64,000 bases of DNA from CAYNHT01 sp964397485 (GCA_964397485.1 CAYNHT010000001.1:310001-374000), one strand, 5' to 3'. Shown: positions 43,150 through 53,461, counted from the stretch's first letter. The notes: generated by a model from the letters alone, not told the origin. Made by a program: numbers and translations.

Positions 43150-45408
43150 CTACACTTCAAATCTTGCTTGTGTAATTAATGGTTCTTTTGCAGAATTAAA
43201 ACTAACCATTTCAAGTTTTAAATCACGTGGTTTAATTAAAATATTCAAACTAGGAACTGTTCCTAATCCACTACTTCCACCACTTAATACATTAAAAGTA
43301 TTTTCGAAAAAATAAACTCCTGTTGTTAATCCACCACTTATTACTAAAGGTTCTATATATCCTAATGACACTGCTTCATTCACACTAACTGCTTCTCTTT
43401 CATTAAATTTAAGATACAAACTATTTATCTCTTGACCGGCGCTGGAACTACCAAAATTAAACATTATTCTTACCCAGTTGTTTTTATTCTCTGGATTTAT
43501 AGAAACTGTATTTTGATAATTTACCGCTCCACTATATAGTCTTTTTATATTAGCATCATCAAACGGCTGTAAACAATTAACTGCTTTATAATTACTATTT
43601 GGATCAAGGTAACTATATGAAGTATACCAAGTTCCTAAATCTTTAGTTGCATCGTTTGTCGTATATAGTTTTAAATTATCTTTATTCTCTGGTAACGGAA
43701 TAGCAACCCCATAATTTTTAACAATTTCTTTTGGTTTAATCAAAAGTAAGGTTTGTAACTTGAATTCCTTAACTGGATTTAAATCATCATCTAATGTTAC
43801 AACTATTGCATCACTATTACCCAAATTAAATGGTTCTATATTTCCATCCGTTGAAAAACTTCTTCCTACTATTACATATTTATTTAAGTTATATATTCCG
43901 CTATTTAAAAAGTCACTTTTATTTCCTCCGTATGTTATTTTTGAAATAACATTACCGTCTATATCCATCTTTACTACAAAACCATCGTAGAATTCATTAC
44001 TTGCTTTTGTAATAGATTGCATATCCCCATCAATTGAATTTGAAGATCCTATTAATGTCAAAACGTTGTTTCTTATTATTAATTTATTAAACTGATCATT
44101 ATTACTTCCGCCTACAACCTTTACCCATTGGATTGGTAAAATTCCATCAATAGCTACTTTGCTATATTTAACTACTATTGCATCATTACCACCCTTGTGT
44201 AAATTTTCCATATGATAATCATTCGAACCAGAATATCCGACTGCTATATATCCATCAGATATTTCAACTATGTCTTCAAAAGAATCAGGACCATTAGTTC
44301 CACCAAATATTCCTTTTGATATGATGTTACCATTATTTTCATCAACAACAATGATTACGGCATCGCGATTACCTAAAGGACCTATTTTTAGACCAGACAT
44401 CTCGTTATTTGTTGATCCACTGTTACCGAAAATAACTAAATTTCCTTCGCTATTTTTAATAATTTTACCTTCATATGAAGCATAATTAGTTCCTCCATAT
44501 GTCTTTACCCATATTTGATTAAAACTACTATCGTATTTTCCTATATACATCTCAGGTGCTGCCGTATTCACACCACGAGCACTTCCTCCGATATAATAAT
44601 TATTTCCATCATAAATTATACTTCTAGCATATGAGTGTGGTATTCCGGTATATGAAAACAATACTTTTTTCTCAACTAAGTTTCCATTATAGTCATATTT
44701 AACTAAAATGCTATTATGTTGCTTAGTCTCTAAATTACTCATGTCTCCATCTTGTGAAATACTCTCGCCAACAGCTACATAACCACCGTTATCTTCTACT
44801 ACTGCGTGGAAATAATCATGATTAGATCCACCAAAATTTCTAGACCATTCTTCTACACCGTTACTATCATATTTTACAATTATAGCATCATAATTCATTT
44901 CGCTACCTTTATTAGTGTTTCCACTATAGGTTGTTGAATTACTGCTTCCAACAACGATGTATCCACCATCACTAGTTGATTTTATTTCTTTAAAGTCATC
45001 TAAATAATTTCCACCATAATTTACATAGCTCGAATCCACTAGTAAATTTTGACCATTTCCACAATCAAGATACGCACTATAAGTAATTTTTCCACTTACA
45101 TTCTCTACCTTTACATATCCTTCACATGCTTCACTTCCCGCTGGATTATTTACTTTCTTTAAATAAGTCCCTTCTAATTGGCTTAACTGAATATATTCTT
45201 TTTCACCTTCTTTTAAGTTATATTCATCTAGATTAGCAAATACATAAAGTTCTGCAGCTTTTTCCATATTATTTTTTATCACGTTTAAACTTGACTCCTG
45301 TACATTACCAATTATGTTTAAAATAATAGGCATTGATATTAGAGCTATGATTGCTAGAATTACTATTACTGCAAGTAATTCTATTAATGTAAATCCTTTT
45401 TTCTTCAT
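43150..45408 (-). CDS. Prepilin-leader beta-propeller protein, C-terminus cut by a nonsense codon
   Basis: The protein has about 752 residues from ATG 45408. The leader KKKGFTLIELLAVIVILAIIALI is a type III prepilin signal. A pilin-like region with a Cys pair (ACEGYVKV, YLDCGNGQ, about 85-115) is followed by seven or so repeats of about 50 residues with DGGYIVVGSSNS and DAIIVKYDSNGVEEWSRNFGGS, a beta-propeller pattern. A TAG at 43150 replaces the codon that is CAT in the next gene. Beyond it the frame continues EFSNFDISLTKAE to TAA at 43108, exactly as in the paralogues. The conserved WC..NC pair is also lost (WYT). Confidence 0.8.
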   Translation of the reverse strand: MKKKGFTLIELLAVIVILAIIALISMPIILNIIGNVQESSLNVIKNNMEKAAELYVFANLDEYNLKEGEKEYIQLSQLEGTYLKKVNNPAGSEACEGYVKVENVSGKITYSAYLDCGNGQNLLVDSSYVNYGGNYLDDFKEIKSTSDGGYIVVGSSNSTTYSGNTNKGSEMNYDAIIVKYDSNGVEEWSRNFGGSNHDYFHAVVEDNGGYVAVGESISQDGDMSNLETKQHNSILVKYDYNGNLVEKKVLFSYTGIPHSYARSIIYDGNNYYIGGSARGVNTAAPEMYIGKYDSSFNQIWVKTYGGTNYASYEGKIIKNSEGNLVIFGNSGSTNNEMSGLKIGPLGNRDAVIIVVDENNGNIISKGIFGGTNGPDSFEDIVEISDGYIAVGYSGSNDYHMENLHKGGNDAIVVKYSKVAIDGILPIQWVKVVGGSNNDQFNKLIIRNNVLTLIGSSNSIDGDMQSITKASNEFYDGFVVKMDIDGNVISKITYGGNKSDFLNSGIYNLNKYVIVGRSFSTDGNIEPFNLGNSDAIVVTLDDDLNPVKEFKLQTLLLIKPKEIVKNYGVAIPLPENKDNLKLYTTNDATKDLGTWYTSYSYLDPNSNYKAVNCLQPFDDANIKRLYSGAVNYQNTVSINPENKNNWVRIMFNFGSSSAGQEINSLYLKFNEREAVSVNEAVSLGYIEPLVISGGLTTGVYFFENTFNVLSGGSSGLGTVPSLNILIKPRDLKLEMVSFNSAKEPLITQARFEV

Positions 45409-45574
45409 TAAATCCAAAACCTTTCTATTATAACTAAATGATAGCACAACATATATCGTCAGTCAATCTTATTATTTCTAAAAGAAAATTCTTTACATAT
45501 TTGTATAAAAAAATATTGATAATATTTTTTATCTATTACCAATATTTTAATTCACATATTAATACCAAAGCCCA

Positions 45575-47875
45575 TTATTCTGCTTTAGTTAATGAAATAT
45601 CGTAATTATTAAACTCATGTACTTGAAAATTTGCTTGTGTGGACAAAAGTTCTTTAGATGAATCAAATGATATATTGATCAACTTTTTATTCTTAGGTTT
45701 TATAAGTACATATGTTAAAGGGAAATTTCCTGTCCCCGAACTACCACCACTTATTATATTAAAGGTATCTGGAAAATAATATCCCGTTCCAGAGCGACTA
45801 CTACCTAATAAAACTAGTGGTTCTATATAATCTTGATTCACTGCTTCTTCAATAGTCATTTCCAAAGATCCGTCAAATGTTATTTTTACATTACTAATTT
45901 CATTTGCCCCACCATTTCCAAAGTAAAAATACAATCTTATCCAGTTATTAATATTATTAACGTTAACATCAACATTGTTGTTATAAGTAACTATATTTTC
46001 ATATAATTTTACCATATCAGCACTATCAAAAGGTTGTAGACAATTAACATGATTATAATTACTATTTGGGTCAACATTCCCTGTTGTACACCAACTACCT
46101 AAATCATTTGTAGCATCATTAGTTGTATATAATTTTAAGCTGTCCCTATTCTCAGGAAGTGGTATATTTTCACCATAATTTTTTACTAATTCTTTTGGTT
46201 TATTTTTCAATAAAGTTTTAAGTTGAAAATTATTGATTGGATTAAAATCTAAATCCAAATTTATCATAACAGCATCACTATTTCCTAGGTTAAATGGTTC
46301 AATATTAGTATCAATTGAAAAACTTCTTCCTACAACTACTAATTTATTATCATCTTTAATTCCTTTATTTAAAAAGTCACTTTTTGTTCCACCATAGGTT
46401 GCTTTATTTATTATCTCGCCAGTTTGAGATAATCTTACTATTAAACCATCGTAATATTCGTTATTAGCTTTTGTAATATTTTCAAGATCAAAATCGATAG
46501 AGTTACTATCTCCTACAACCACCAACTCATCATTATCTATAATAATGCTTCTAAAAATATCATTATTACTTCCACCTATAACTTTTTTCCATATGATGGG
46601 TAAAACTCCATTGATATCAGTTGTTTTTCCATACTTAACTACAATAGCATCTGTTCCACCTTTATTTATCCCATCCATGTCATGATCAGTAGAATTAGAA
46701 TTACCAACTGCAATATATCCATCAGATAATTCTATCACATCATAAAAACTATCAGCCCCGTCTGTTCCGCCAAATATTCCTTTAGATATTATTGATTGAT
46801 TATTTTTGTCAATTTCAAATATTACAGCATCACTATTTCCTTGAATACCAATTTTGATATCTGACATTTCATTGTTTGTAGAACTAGAATTACCTACAAT
46901 AACAAAATTCCCAGAATCATTTATTAGAATTGAACGAGCATTTGAACTGTAAGTTCCACCATATGTATTAGCTCGTATCTCATTAAAATTGCTATCATAT
47001 GCAGCAATATACATCAAATTTGCGCCTACTCCATTTACACCACGACTATTACCTAGAACATAATAATTACCATTGGAAAAAATCACACTATTCGCACTTG
47101 AACCGCTGGTTCCTACACGTTTGAATAAGATTTTTTTATGAACTAAATTACCTTGATTATCATATTTCACTAAAAGACTATTATAATCCCCTGCATCTAA
47201 GCTACTTAAATCTCCATCATTTGAAGTTGTTTGACCAACAGCTACATATCCATCTGCAACTTGAATCACATCATAGAAATAATCATTTGATGAACCTCCA
47301 AAGTTACGACTCCACTGTTCAACACCGTCACTATCATACTTAACTATAATAGCATCATAATTGACATTATCCCCTTTAGTAGTATTTCCACTATATGAAG
47401 TTGAGTTACTATTTCCCACTACAATATATCCACCATCGGTGGTTTTCTTTATGGACTCAAAATTATCCAAATAATCGCCACCATAATTTACATAGCTTGA
47501 ATCTACTAGTAAATTGTGTCCATTACCGCAATCTAAATATGCTGTGTATGTTAAATTATTATTAACCTTCTCTACCTTTACATATCCTTCACATGCTTCA
47601 CTTCCACCAGGATTATTTACCTTCTTTAAATAAGTTCCTTCTAATTGACTTAACTGAACGTATTCTTTTTCCCCTTCTTTTATGTTATACTCATCTAAAT
47701 TAGCAAACACATAAAGTTCTGCTGCTTTTTCCATATTATCTTTTATAACATTCAAACTCTCTTCTTTTACACTACCAATTATATTTAAAATAATAGGCAC
47801 TGATATTAAAGCTATGATTGCTAAAATTACTATTACTGCAAGTAATTCTATTAATGTAAATCCTCTTTTTTTCAT
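45575..47875 (-). CDS. Prepilin-leader beta-propeller protein
   Basis: The protein has about 766 residues from ATG 47875, which has the GAAAGGTAGTG ribosome binding site common to this family; the ATG at 47914 is not needed. Layout: MKKRGFTLIELLAVIVILAIIALISVPIIL leader; pilin-like domain with Cys pair; repeated blades (DGGYIVVGNSNSTSYSG, DGYVAVGQTTSNDGD, DGYIAVGNSNSTDHDMDGI); and a C-terminal domain with LYTTNDATNDLGSWCTTGNV...NCLQPF and the tail EFNNYDISLTKAE. It is one of four tandem paralogues, probably exported and anchored at the pilus or membrane. Confidence 0.85.
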   Translation of the reverse strand: MKKRGFTLIELLAVIVILAIIALISVPIILNIIGSVKEESLNVIKDNMEKAAELYVFANLDEYNIKEGEKEYVQLSQLEGTYLKKVNNPGGSEACEGYVKVEKVNNNLTYTAYLDCGNGHNLLVDSSYVNYGGDYLDNFESIKKTTDGGYIVVGNSNSTSYSGNTTKGDNVNYDAIIVKYDSDGVEQWSRNFGGSSNDYFYDVIQVADGYVAVGQTTSNDGDLSSLDAGDYNSLLVKYDNQGNLVHKKILFKRVGTSGSSANSVIFSNGNYYVLGNSRGVNGVGANLMYIAAYDSNFNEIRANTYGGTYSSNARSILINDSGNFVIVGNSSSTNNEMSDIKIGIQGNSDAVIFEIDKNNQSIISKGIFGGTDGADSFYDVIELSDGYIAVGNSNSTDHDMDGINKGGTDAIVVKYGKTTDINGVLPIIWKKVIGGSNNDIFRSIIIDNDELVVVGDSNSIDFDLENITKANNEYYDGLIVRLSQTGEIINKATYGGTKSDFLNKGIKDDNKLVVVGRSFSIDTNIEPFNLGNSDAVMINLDLDFNPINNFQLKTLLKNKPKELVKNYGENIPLPENRDSLKLYTTNDATNDLGSWCTTGNVDPNSNYNHVNCLQPFDSADMVKLYENIVTYNNNVDVNVNNINNWIRLYFYFGNGGANEISNVKITFDGSLEMTIEEAVNQDYIEPLVLLGSSRSGTGYYFPDTFNIISGGSSGTGNFPLTYVLIKPKNKKLINISFDSSKELLSTQANFQVHEFNNYDISLTKAE

Positions 47876-47956
47876 GTCCAACACTACCTTTCTACAATAC
47901 ATAAATGATACCATATATTAATAACACAATCAAACAATTGTGTAAAAAAATGTAAA

Positions 47957-47981
47957 AAGAAGATAACTCTGTTATCTTCTT
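47957..47981 (-). terminator. Terminator of the 860-residue prepilin gene
   Basis: AAGAAGATAAC/GTTATCTTCTT stem plus T-rich tail on the minus strand, at the stop codon of the gene at 47980. Confidence 0.75.
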
Positions 47982-50562
47982 AATTTGTTGGATTTATACT
48001 CATATCAAAATTACGTAATTCATGGATTGTAAATCCTCCAGCAGTTCCAGTTATATCGCGGTTCGTTTCAAATATATAACTTACCATTTTCTTTTGTTTT
48101 GATTTTAAATTTATGTAAAATACTGGATACGTTGAATTTTCAAGTATACCTCCTGATTCGATTATATTTAGAGGATTTGGATATGTTGCCGAACTATCAT
48201 AAATTATATTTGATACAACAACAAGAGGCTCTAAATAAGAATTATCTATACTTTCTCTTATGCTGCCTATGTATCCATCTTCAAATTTGATTTTAAAATT
48301 ACTTATTGTTACGCTTCCACTATTAATTGGTCTAAACCATATTTGATACCAGTTGGTAGGATCATCAGGAGCATTATCAATTGTATATTCTTGTTCACCA
48401 GCATATATTTTTTTGTAATTTTCTGGTTTTTCTATTGCATTTAAAAGTTTCATATCATCTGCATTGAATGGTTTCAAACATTGTCCATAATCATAATTAT
48501 TGTTCCCTGTTATAGTAACACTAGCAGTACACCATCCTCTTAAATCAACCGTTGCATCATTGGTCGTATAAATATTATCATAACTCATACTAAATTCAGT
48601 CCCATAATTTGGTATTATTTGTTTTAGTTTATCAATTATTACAACTGGTTCTTGCAAACTTTTTAATAAATTCAAGTTATTGTCATATTTTACAATTATT
48701 GCATCTTGATGCCCTTTATTAAAGCTTTTTAAATCTTTATCTATTGAGTAGCTACCCCCAGATATAAATAATTGATTACCACTAGTTTTAATTATACCTG
48801 TAAATTGTTCACTGTTACTCCCACCAAAGACACTCTTTTTAGTTATGTCACCATTATTTGTATTATACTTTGCAATTATTGCACTATTATAACCATCACC
48901 AGAATTTGATAGTCCCTGCATATCCATATCTTTAGACTTGCTATATCCAATGACTACAACTTCTTCATTATTTATCTTTTCTATACCGTTAAATATGTCT
49001 GCCTCGCTTCCGCCAAACGACTTTTTCCAAACGATATTTAAATCTTCATCATATTTTACTATTATTGCATCATTATATCCATTATTAGCCTTACTTAGGC
49101 CTTCCATATCCATATCATTTGCAACAGAATATCCGACTGCTATATATCCATCATCAATTTTAACAACATCTCTAAAATAACTAGAACCATTTCCACAAAA
49201 TACACTTATATCTAAAACGTTACCATCTATATCATGTTTTAATATCATCGCTTCTCTAATGGAAGAAGAAGAAGAACATTTTATTCCATCTAAGTGATTG
49301 GTTCTGGAACTTGTCCATCCTACCGATATATATTTGTTATTATCGATTTTTTTTGTTTTGTAAAATTGGTCATTAGAATTTCCCCCGTACCAATTAATAT
49401 CTATAAACTCAAGATCAAATCCAAATACAACATTAACTGCTGTATATGCTGCAGCATTAGGTGGCGTAAGTCCCTCCAAATCACCATCCATAGTAGTATT
49501 TAAATAGCCAGAAACAATTATTTTATCATTTTCTATCATGATATCACGAAATGCTTCATACCTATTACTACTCCCGAAACTTCTTTTGTGTAAAACATTA
49601 CCATTATGATCGTAAGACACTATCAATGCGTCATCAATACCGCCTTTGTGGTCTGTAACATCACCATCATCACTTGTTGTTCTACCAACTGCTATATATC
49701 CGTTTACAAATTCGATTACGCTATTATATTCATCATCATTACTTCCTCCAAAGTTTTTACTCCATACAACATTTCCCTCACTATCAAACTTTACAATTAT
49801 GGCATCATATTTACCATTATTGCCAGTTCCATATTTGGTAATAATCTCAGAGTTACTTCTTCCGACTGCTATATACCCGCCATCACTTGTTTGTTTTATA
49901 TCATTAAAGACATCTAAATATTTACCACCATAACTTACATAGTGACTTGCAAATGTTGATGCATCTAATAAACAATCAACATATGCTTCATATGCATAGT
50001 TATCATTTCCTGTTTTTTCTATTTCTACATATCCTACACAACGGTTTGTTATATCAGTTGGTATTCTTATTTCAGCTGCTTTACCTTGATCTATCAATGC
50101 GTTTAAATCAACTGTTGTTTTTTCTCCTGTTTCAGTTGGTAATTCTATATTCATGCTTTTGACGCTTTCTACCATTTTTTGTTGGTACCACTTAAATGAA
50201 TCATTATCATATAATTGGAGAGAATATTTTACTATCCCATCTTCTTTATAAATTAGTACTTTTGTTTCATCTGGTATTTCCTGATTGTTTAATGGGTTTA
50301 ATATTTTTTCTCTTAAATATCCCGTTTCTTTTAATCTTCCTATTTCAACATAACTTATATCATCTTCCCATACTAACTCATCATTATATTTAAAATAATA
50401 TAATTCAGCTGATTTGGCAACCATATCTCTTTGTCTATCATAGACTCCACCTTTACTTCTATCAATAATATTCATTATTATTGGGGTTGCGATAAGAGCT
50501 ATGATTGCTAAAATTACTATTACTGCTAGTAATTCTATTAATGTAAATCCTCTTTTTTTCAT
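47980..50562 (-). CDS. Prepilin-leader beta-propeller protein, most divergent member
   Basis: At 860 residues it is the longest paralogue. The leader MKKRGFTLIELLAVIVILAIIALIATPIIMNII is shared, but the following region (about 30-190) differs: it has DRQRDMVAKSAELYYFKYNDELVWED and a second insertion before VGYVEIEKTGND. Blades resemble the others (DGGYIAVGRSNSE, DGYIAVGYSVANDMDMEGLSKAN). The C-terminus has LRGWCTASV...GQCLKPF and ends HELRNFDMSINPTN. ATG 50562 has AGAGAGGTAGTG upstream. Function as a surface adhesin is inference. Confidence 0.85.
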   Translation of the reverse strand: MKKRGFTLIELLAVIVILAIIALIATPIIMNIIDRSKGGVYDRQRDMVAKSAELYYFKYNDELVWEDDISYVEIGRLKETGYLREKILNPLNNQEIPDETKVLIYKEDGIVKYSLQLYDNDSFKWYQQKMVESVKSMNIELPTETGEKTTVDLNALIDQGKAAEIRIPTDITNRCVGYVEIEKTGNDNYAYEAYVDCLLDASTFASHYVSYGGKYLDVFNDIKQTSDGGYIAVGRSNSEIITKYGTGNNGKYDAIIVKFDSEGNVVWSKNFGGSNDDEYNSVIEFVNGYIAVGRTTSDDGDVTDHKGGIDDALIVSYDHNGNVLHKRSFGSSNRYEAFRDIMIENDKIIVSGYLNTTMDGDLEGLTPPNAAAYTAVNVVFGFDLEFIDINWYGGNSNDQFYKTKKIDNNKYISVGWTSSRTNHLDGIKCSSSSSIREAMILKHDIDGNVLDISVFCGNGSSYFRDVVKIDDGYIAVGYSVANDMDMEGLSKANNGYNDAIIVKYDEDLNIVWKKSFGGSEADIFNGIEKINNEEVVVIGYSKSKDMDMQGLSNSGDGYNSAIIAKYNTNNGDITKKSVFGGSNSEQFTGIIKTSGNQLFISGGSYSIDKDLKSFNKGHQDAIIVKYDNNLNLLKSLQEPVVIIDKLKQIIPNYGTEFSMSYDNIYTTNDATVDLRGWCTASVTITGNNNYDYGQCLKPFNADDMKLLNAIEKPENYKKIYAGEQEYTIDNAPDDPTNWYQIWFRPINSGSVTISNFKIKFEDGYIGSIRESIDNSYLEPLVVVSNIIYDSSATYPNPLNIIESGGILENSTYPVFYINLKSKQKKMVSYIFETNRDITGTAGGFTIHELRNFDMSINPTN

Positions 50563-50662
50563 CTACTACACTACCTCTCTATTATAACTAAATGATATCA
50601 TAGTACATACCATCAGTCAATTTTTTAATGTTTAAAAAATTGTTTTTTACGTATTTTCAAAA

Positions 50663-50695
50663 AAACTGTTGATATTAATTTGTCATCAACAGTTT
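50663..50695 (-). terminator. Terminator of the first prepilin/propeller gene
   Basis: AAACTGTTGAT/ATCAACAGTTT arms with an 11-13 nt loop, then T7 on the minus strand. Confidence 0.7.
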
Positions 50696-50721
50696 ACTAT
50701 CAAAATAAATTAAAGTTATCT

Positions 50722-53028
50722 TCATTGTGCTCTAGTTAATGAAATATCAAAATTACGTAACTCTTCTATAGTTATACTTGCTATTGCAGTTATTTCTGCT
50801 TTTTTAGTAGAATCAAATGATATATTAACTAGTTTCTTATTTTTAGGTTTGATCAAAAGATATGTACTTGGGTAATTACCTATTCCTGTACTAGTACCTT
50901 CAATTATATTGTATACATTCTCAAAAAAGTAAGTAGCACCAGAGCTTACTGAACCAATGAGTGCTAAGGGTTCAATGTATCCTAATTCAACTGCCTGTCT
51001 AACAGTTACTGCTTCTTCATCTAGAAAAGTTATCTTAAAATTATCTAAACTTACTTGGTTCATGTTCCCAAAATAAAGGTACAACCTAATCCAATTACTA
51101 TTATTTTCTACATCAATATTTATATTATTACTTAGTCTTAAAACATCATTATGTAGTAATTTAATATTAGCATCATCAAATGGATATAGACAATTAACAT
51201 AATTATAGTTTGCATTAGGGTTAATATATGGCGCAGTTGTACACCATCCATTTAAATCTTTTGTAGCATCATTAGTTGTATATAAATTAAAGTCATCCTT
51301 ATTACTAGGTAGTGGAATATCATTACCATAATTTTTCACCAATTCTTTTGGCACACTTTTTAATAAAGTCTTTAATTGAAAATTATTAATTGGATTTAAA
51401 TTTAAATCCAAATTGATCATAATAGCATCACTATTACCTAAATTAAATGGTTCGATATCTCCATCAGTAGAAAAACTTCTTCCGATTATGACTAACTTAT
51501 TCTCATCAATAATGATATCACTTAAATAATCACTCTTCGAGCCACCATATGTTTTTTTAGTTAATATATTTCCGTTTAAATCCATTTTCACTACCAAGCC
51601 ATCATAGTACTCATTATTAGCTTTGGTTATGCCTGATAAATCCGCATCAATAGAGTTACTTTCCCCAATCATTACTAATTCATTACCGTTCTTAACTATT
51701 TTTCTTAGTATATCACCATTACTTCCGCCTATTACTTTAGTCCATAATTTTGGTAGTATCCCGTTAGCATCTGGTGTTTTGCTATATTTTGCAACAAAAG
51801 CATCAGTACCACCCATGTTTAGTCCTTGCATATCATGGTCAGTTGAACCAGAATTACCTACAATAACATATCCATCACTTACTTCAACGATGTCATTAAA
51901 ATTATCTGTACCATCAGTTCCTCCAAAAATTCCTTTTGATATGATATTTCTAGTATCTTTATCAACTTCAAACATTACTGCATCGGTGATAGCGACAGCC
52001 CCTATTTTAATGTCTGCCATTTCACCATCAACGGAACTTGAAAAACCAACTAACATTATATTACCATTACTATTTATCTTCATCGATAATAATCTTGAAG
52101 CACGGGTACCACCATATGTACTAGCGCCAACATGATTAAAATCACTATCATAAACAGATAAGTACATCAAATTACCACCAAGTCCGTTTACACCTCTACT
52201 ATTACCTCCAACGTAATAATATCCATCATGATATAGTATGTTATTAGCAGTAGAACCACTTGTACCATTACGAGTAAATAGTATTTTTTTTGTTACTACA
52301 ATTCCTTGTTTATTATATTTAACTAAAAGGCTATTATGGTCGCCAGTTTCTAATCCAGTCAAATCACCATCTTTGGAATTAGTTTGTCCAACAACTACAT
52401 AACCATCATTTACTTCTACAATATCATAAAAACGGTCTGTTGATGAACCTCCAAAGTTTCGACTCCACTGTTCAATACCATTGCTATCATATTTTACTAT
52501 AACAGCATCATCATTTACATTATCTCCTTTATTATTATTTCCACTATATGAGGTTGAATTAGTGTGACCAACAACGATATACCCGCCATCAGTTGTTTTC
52601 TTTATTGAATTAAAATTATCTAAATAATCACCACCATAATTTACATAACTTGAATTAACCAATAAATTTTGTCCATCACCACAATCAAGATAAGCACTAT
52701 ATGATAAATTTCCATCTATCTTTTCTACTTTAACATACCCTTCACAGGCATCGCTTCCAGCAGGGTTATTTACTTTCTTTAAATAATTTTCTTCTAATTG
52801 ACTTAATTGAATATATTCTTTTTCACCTTCTTTTAGGTTAAATTCATCTAAATTAGCAAACACATAAAGTTCTGCTGCTTTTTCCATATTTCCCTTTATA
52901 ACACTTAAACTTTCTTCTTGCACACTACCAATTATATTTAAAATAATAGGTACTGATATTAAAGCTATGATTGCTAAAATTACTATTACTGCGAGTAACT
53001 CTATTAATGTAAATCCTCTTTTTTTCAT
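50722..53028 (-). CDS. Prepilin-leader beta-propeller protein
   Basis: The 768-residue protein is the first of the tandem array in transcription order. The leader, Cys pair (ACEGYVKV, YLDCGDGQ), blades (DGGYIVVGHTNSTSYSG, DGYVVVGQTNSKDGDLTG, DGYVIVGNSGSTDHDMQGL) and C-terminal WCTTAPYI...NCLYPF block are close to the gene at 45575-47875. The tail is ELRNFDISLTRAQ. Each gene of the array has its own terminator and a GAAAGGTAGTGTAG ribosome binding site, so they can be expressed separately. Confidence 0.85.
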   Translation of the reverse strand: MKKRGFTLIELLAVIVILAIIALISVPIILNIIGSVQEESLSVIKGNMEKAAELYVFANLDEFNLKEGEKEYIQLSQLEENYLKKVNNPAGSDACEGYVKVEKIDGNLSYSAYLDCGDGQNLLVNSSYVNYGGDYLDNFNSIKKTTDGGYIVVGHTNSTSYSGNNNKGDNVNDDAVIVKYDSNGIEQWSRNFGGSSTDRFYDIVEVNDGYVVVGQTNSKDGDLTGLETGDHNSLLVKYNKQGIVVTKKILFTRNGTSGSTANNILYHDGYYYVGGNSRGVNGLGGNLMYLSVYDSDFNHVGASTYGGTRASRLLSMKINSNGNIMLVGFSSSVDGEMADIKIGAVAITDAVMFEVDKDTRNIISKGIFGGTDGTDNFNDIVEVSDGYVIVGNSGSTDHDMQGLNMGGTDAFVAKYSKTPDANGILPKLWTKVIGGSNGDILRKIVKNGNELVMIGESNSIDADLSGITKANNEYYDGLVVKMDLNGNILTKKTYGGSKSDYLSDIIIDENKLVIIGRSFSTDGDIEPFNLGNSDAIMINLDLNLNPINNFQLKTLLKSVPKELVKNYGNDIPLPSNKDDFNLYTTNDATKDLNGWCTTAPYINPNANYNYVNCLYPFDDANIKLLHNDVLRLSNNINIDVENNSNWIRLYLYFGNMNQVSLDNFKITFLDEEAVTVRQAVELGYIEPLALIGSVSSGATYFFENVYNIIEGTSTGIGNYPSTYLLIKPKNKKLVNISFDSTKKAEITAIASITIEELRNFDISLTRAQ

Positions 53029-53131
53029 ATTCTACACTACCTTTCTACAATACATAAATGATACCATAGCACATACTATCAGTCAATTTTGTGGAAACAA
53101 AAAAAATATTTTTTACATGTTTTTACAACAA

Positions 53132-53152
53132 AAAAGAGGTTAAACCTCTTTT
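53132..53152 (-). terminator. Terminator of the micro-peptide genes
   Basis: AAAAGAGG/CCTCTTTT stem followed by T-rich sequence on the minus strand. Confidence 0.7.
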
Positions 53153-53154
53153 GC

Positions 53155-53274
53155 TTAACAAATAATAAATGACCCTAAAATAATTGCTAGTAAAACATAT
53201 AACACGATTATTATTATGTAATTACCACAATGAGTAGTTGGCACATTATCGTTACAAGGATTTTGACAAGCCAT
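53155..53274 (-). CDS. 39-residue membrane micro-peptide (YjcZ-like)
   Basis: ATG 53274 behind GGGGTG encodes 39 residues: a Cys/Asn-rich head (MACQNPCNDNVPTTHCGNY) and one hydrophobic helix (IIIIVLYVLLAIILGSFII). The head-plus-helix form resembles the YjcZ/sporulation micro-peptide class of Bacillota. It is followed by a terminator and lies 24 nt from the second micro-peptide gene. Confidence 0.6.
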   Translation of the reverse strand: MACQNPCNDNVPTTHCGNYIIIIVLYVLLAIILGSFIIC

Positions 53275-53298
53275 ATTCAGCACCCCCTATCATTTGGC

Positions 53299-53382
53299 CT
53301 ATATATAAGCCCCAAGTATGATAATTAAAAGAATAAATAATACTAAAACGATTGCTGCTCCAGATACACCAGTATTACACAT
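53299..53382 (-). CDS. 27-residue YjcZ-like membrane micro-peptide
   Basis: ATG 53382, with GGAGG 8 nt upstream, encodes 27 residues: MCNTGVSGAAIVLVLFILLIIILGAYI. It matches the YjcZ pattern (G-x-G-x-A-L-I-V-V-L-F-I-L-L-I-I-V-G). Members are small hydrophobic proteins known from spore formers; whether this organism sporulates is not shown here. Paired with the 39-residue peptide gene downstream. Confidence 0.7.
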   Translation of the reverse strand: MCNTGVSGAAIVLVLFILLIIILGAYI

Positions 53383-53461
53383 AAGTCATGCCTCCTTTTT
53401 TTTCTCTTTTCACATTATTTTATGGAAAAATGAAATTTATGTGAATACTTTCACTAAATTA

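Noticed and set aside
51623..52135. 170-codon plus-strand open frame
   Set aside because: Antisense shadow of a prepilin/propeller gene with no ribosome binding site or domain.
43150..53028. Repeated DNA across the four prepilin genes looking like a repeat array
   Set aside because: The repeats follow the reading frame and encode protein blades and a common leader; they are paralogous coding sequence, not CRISPR or tandem non-coding repeats.
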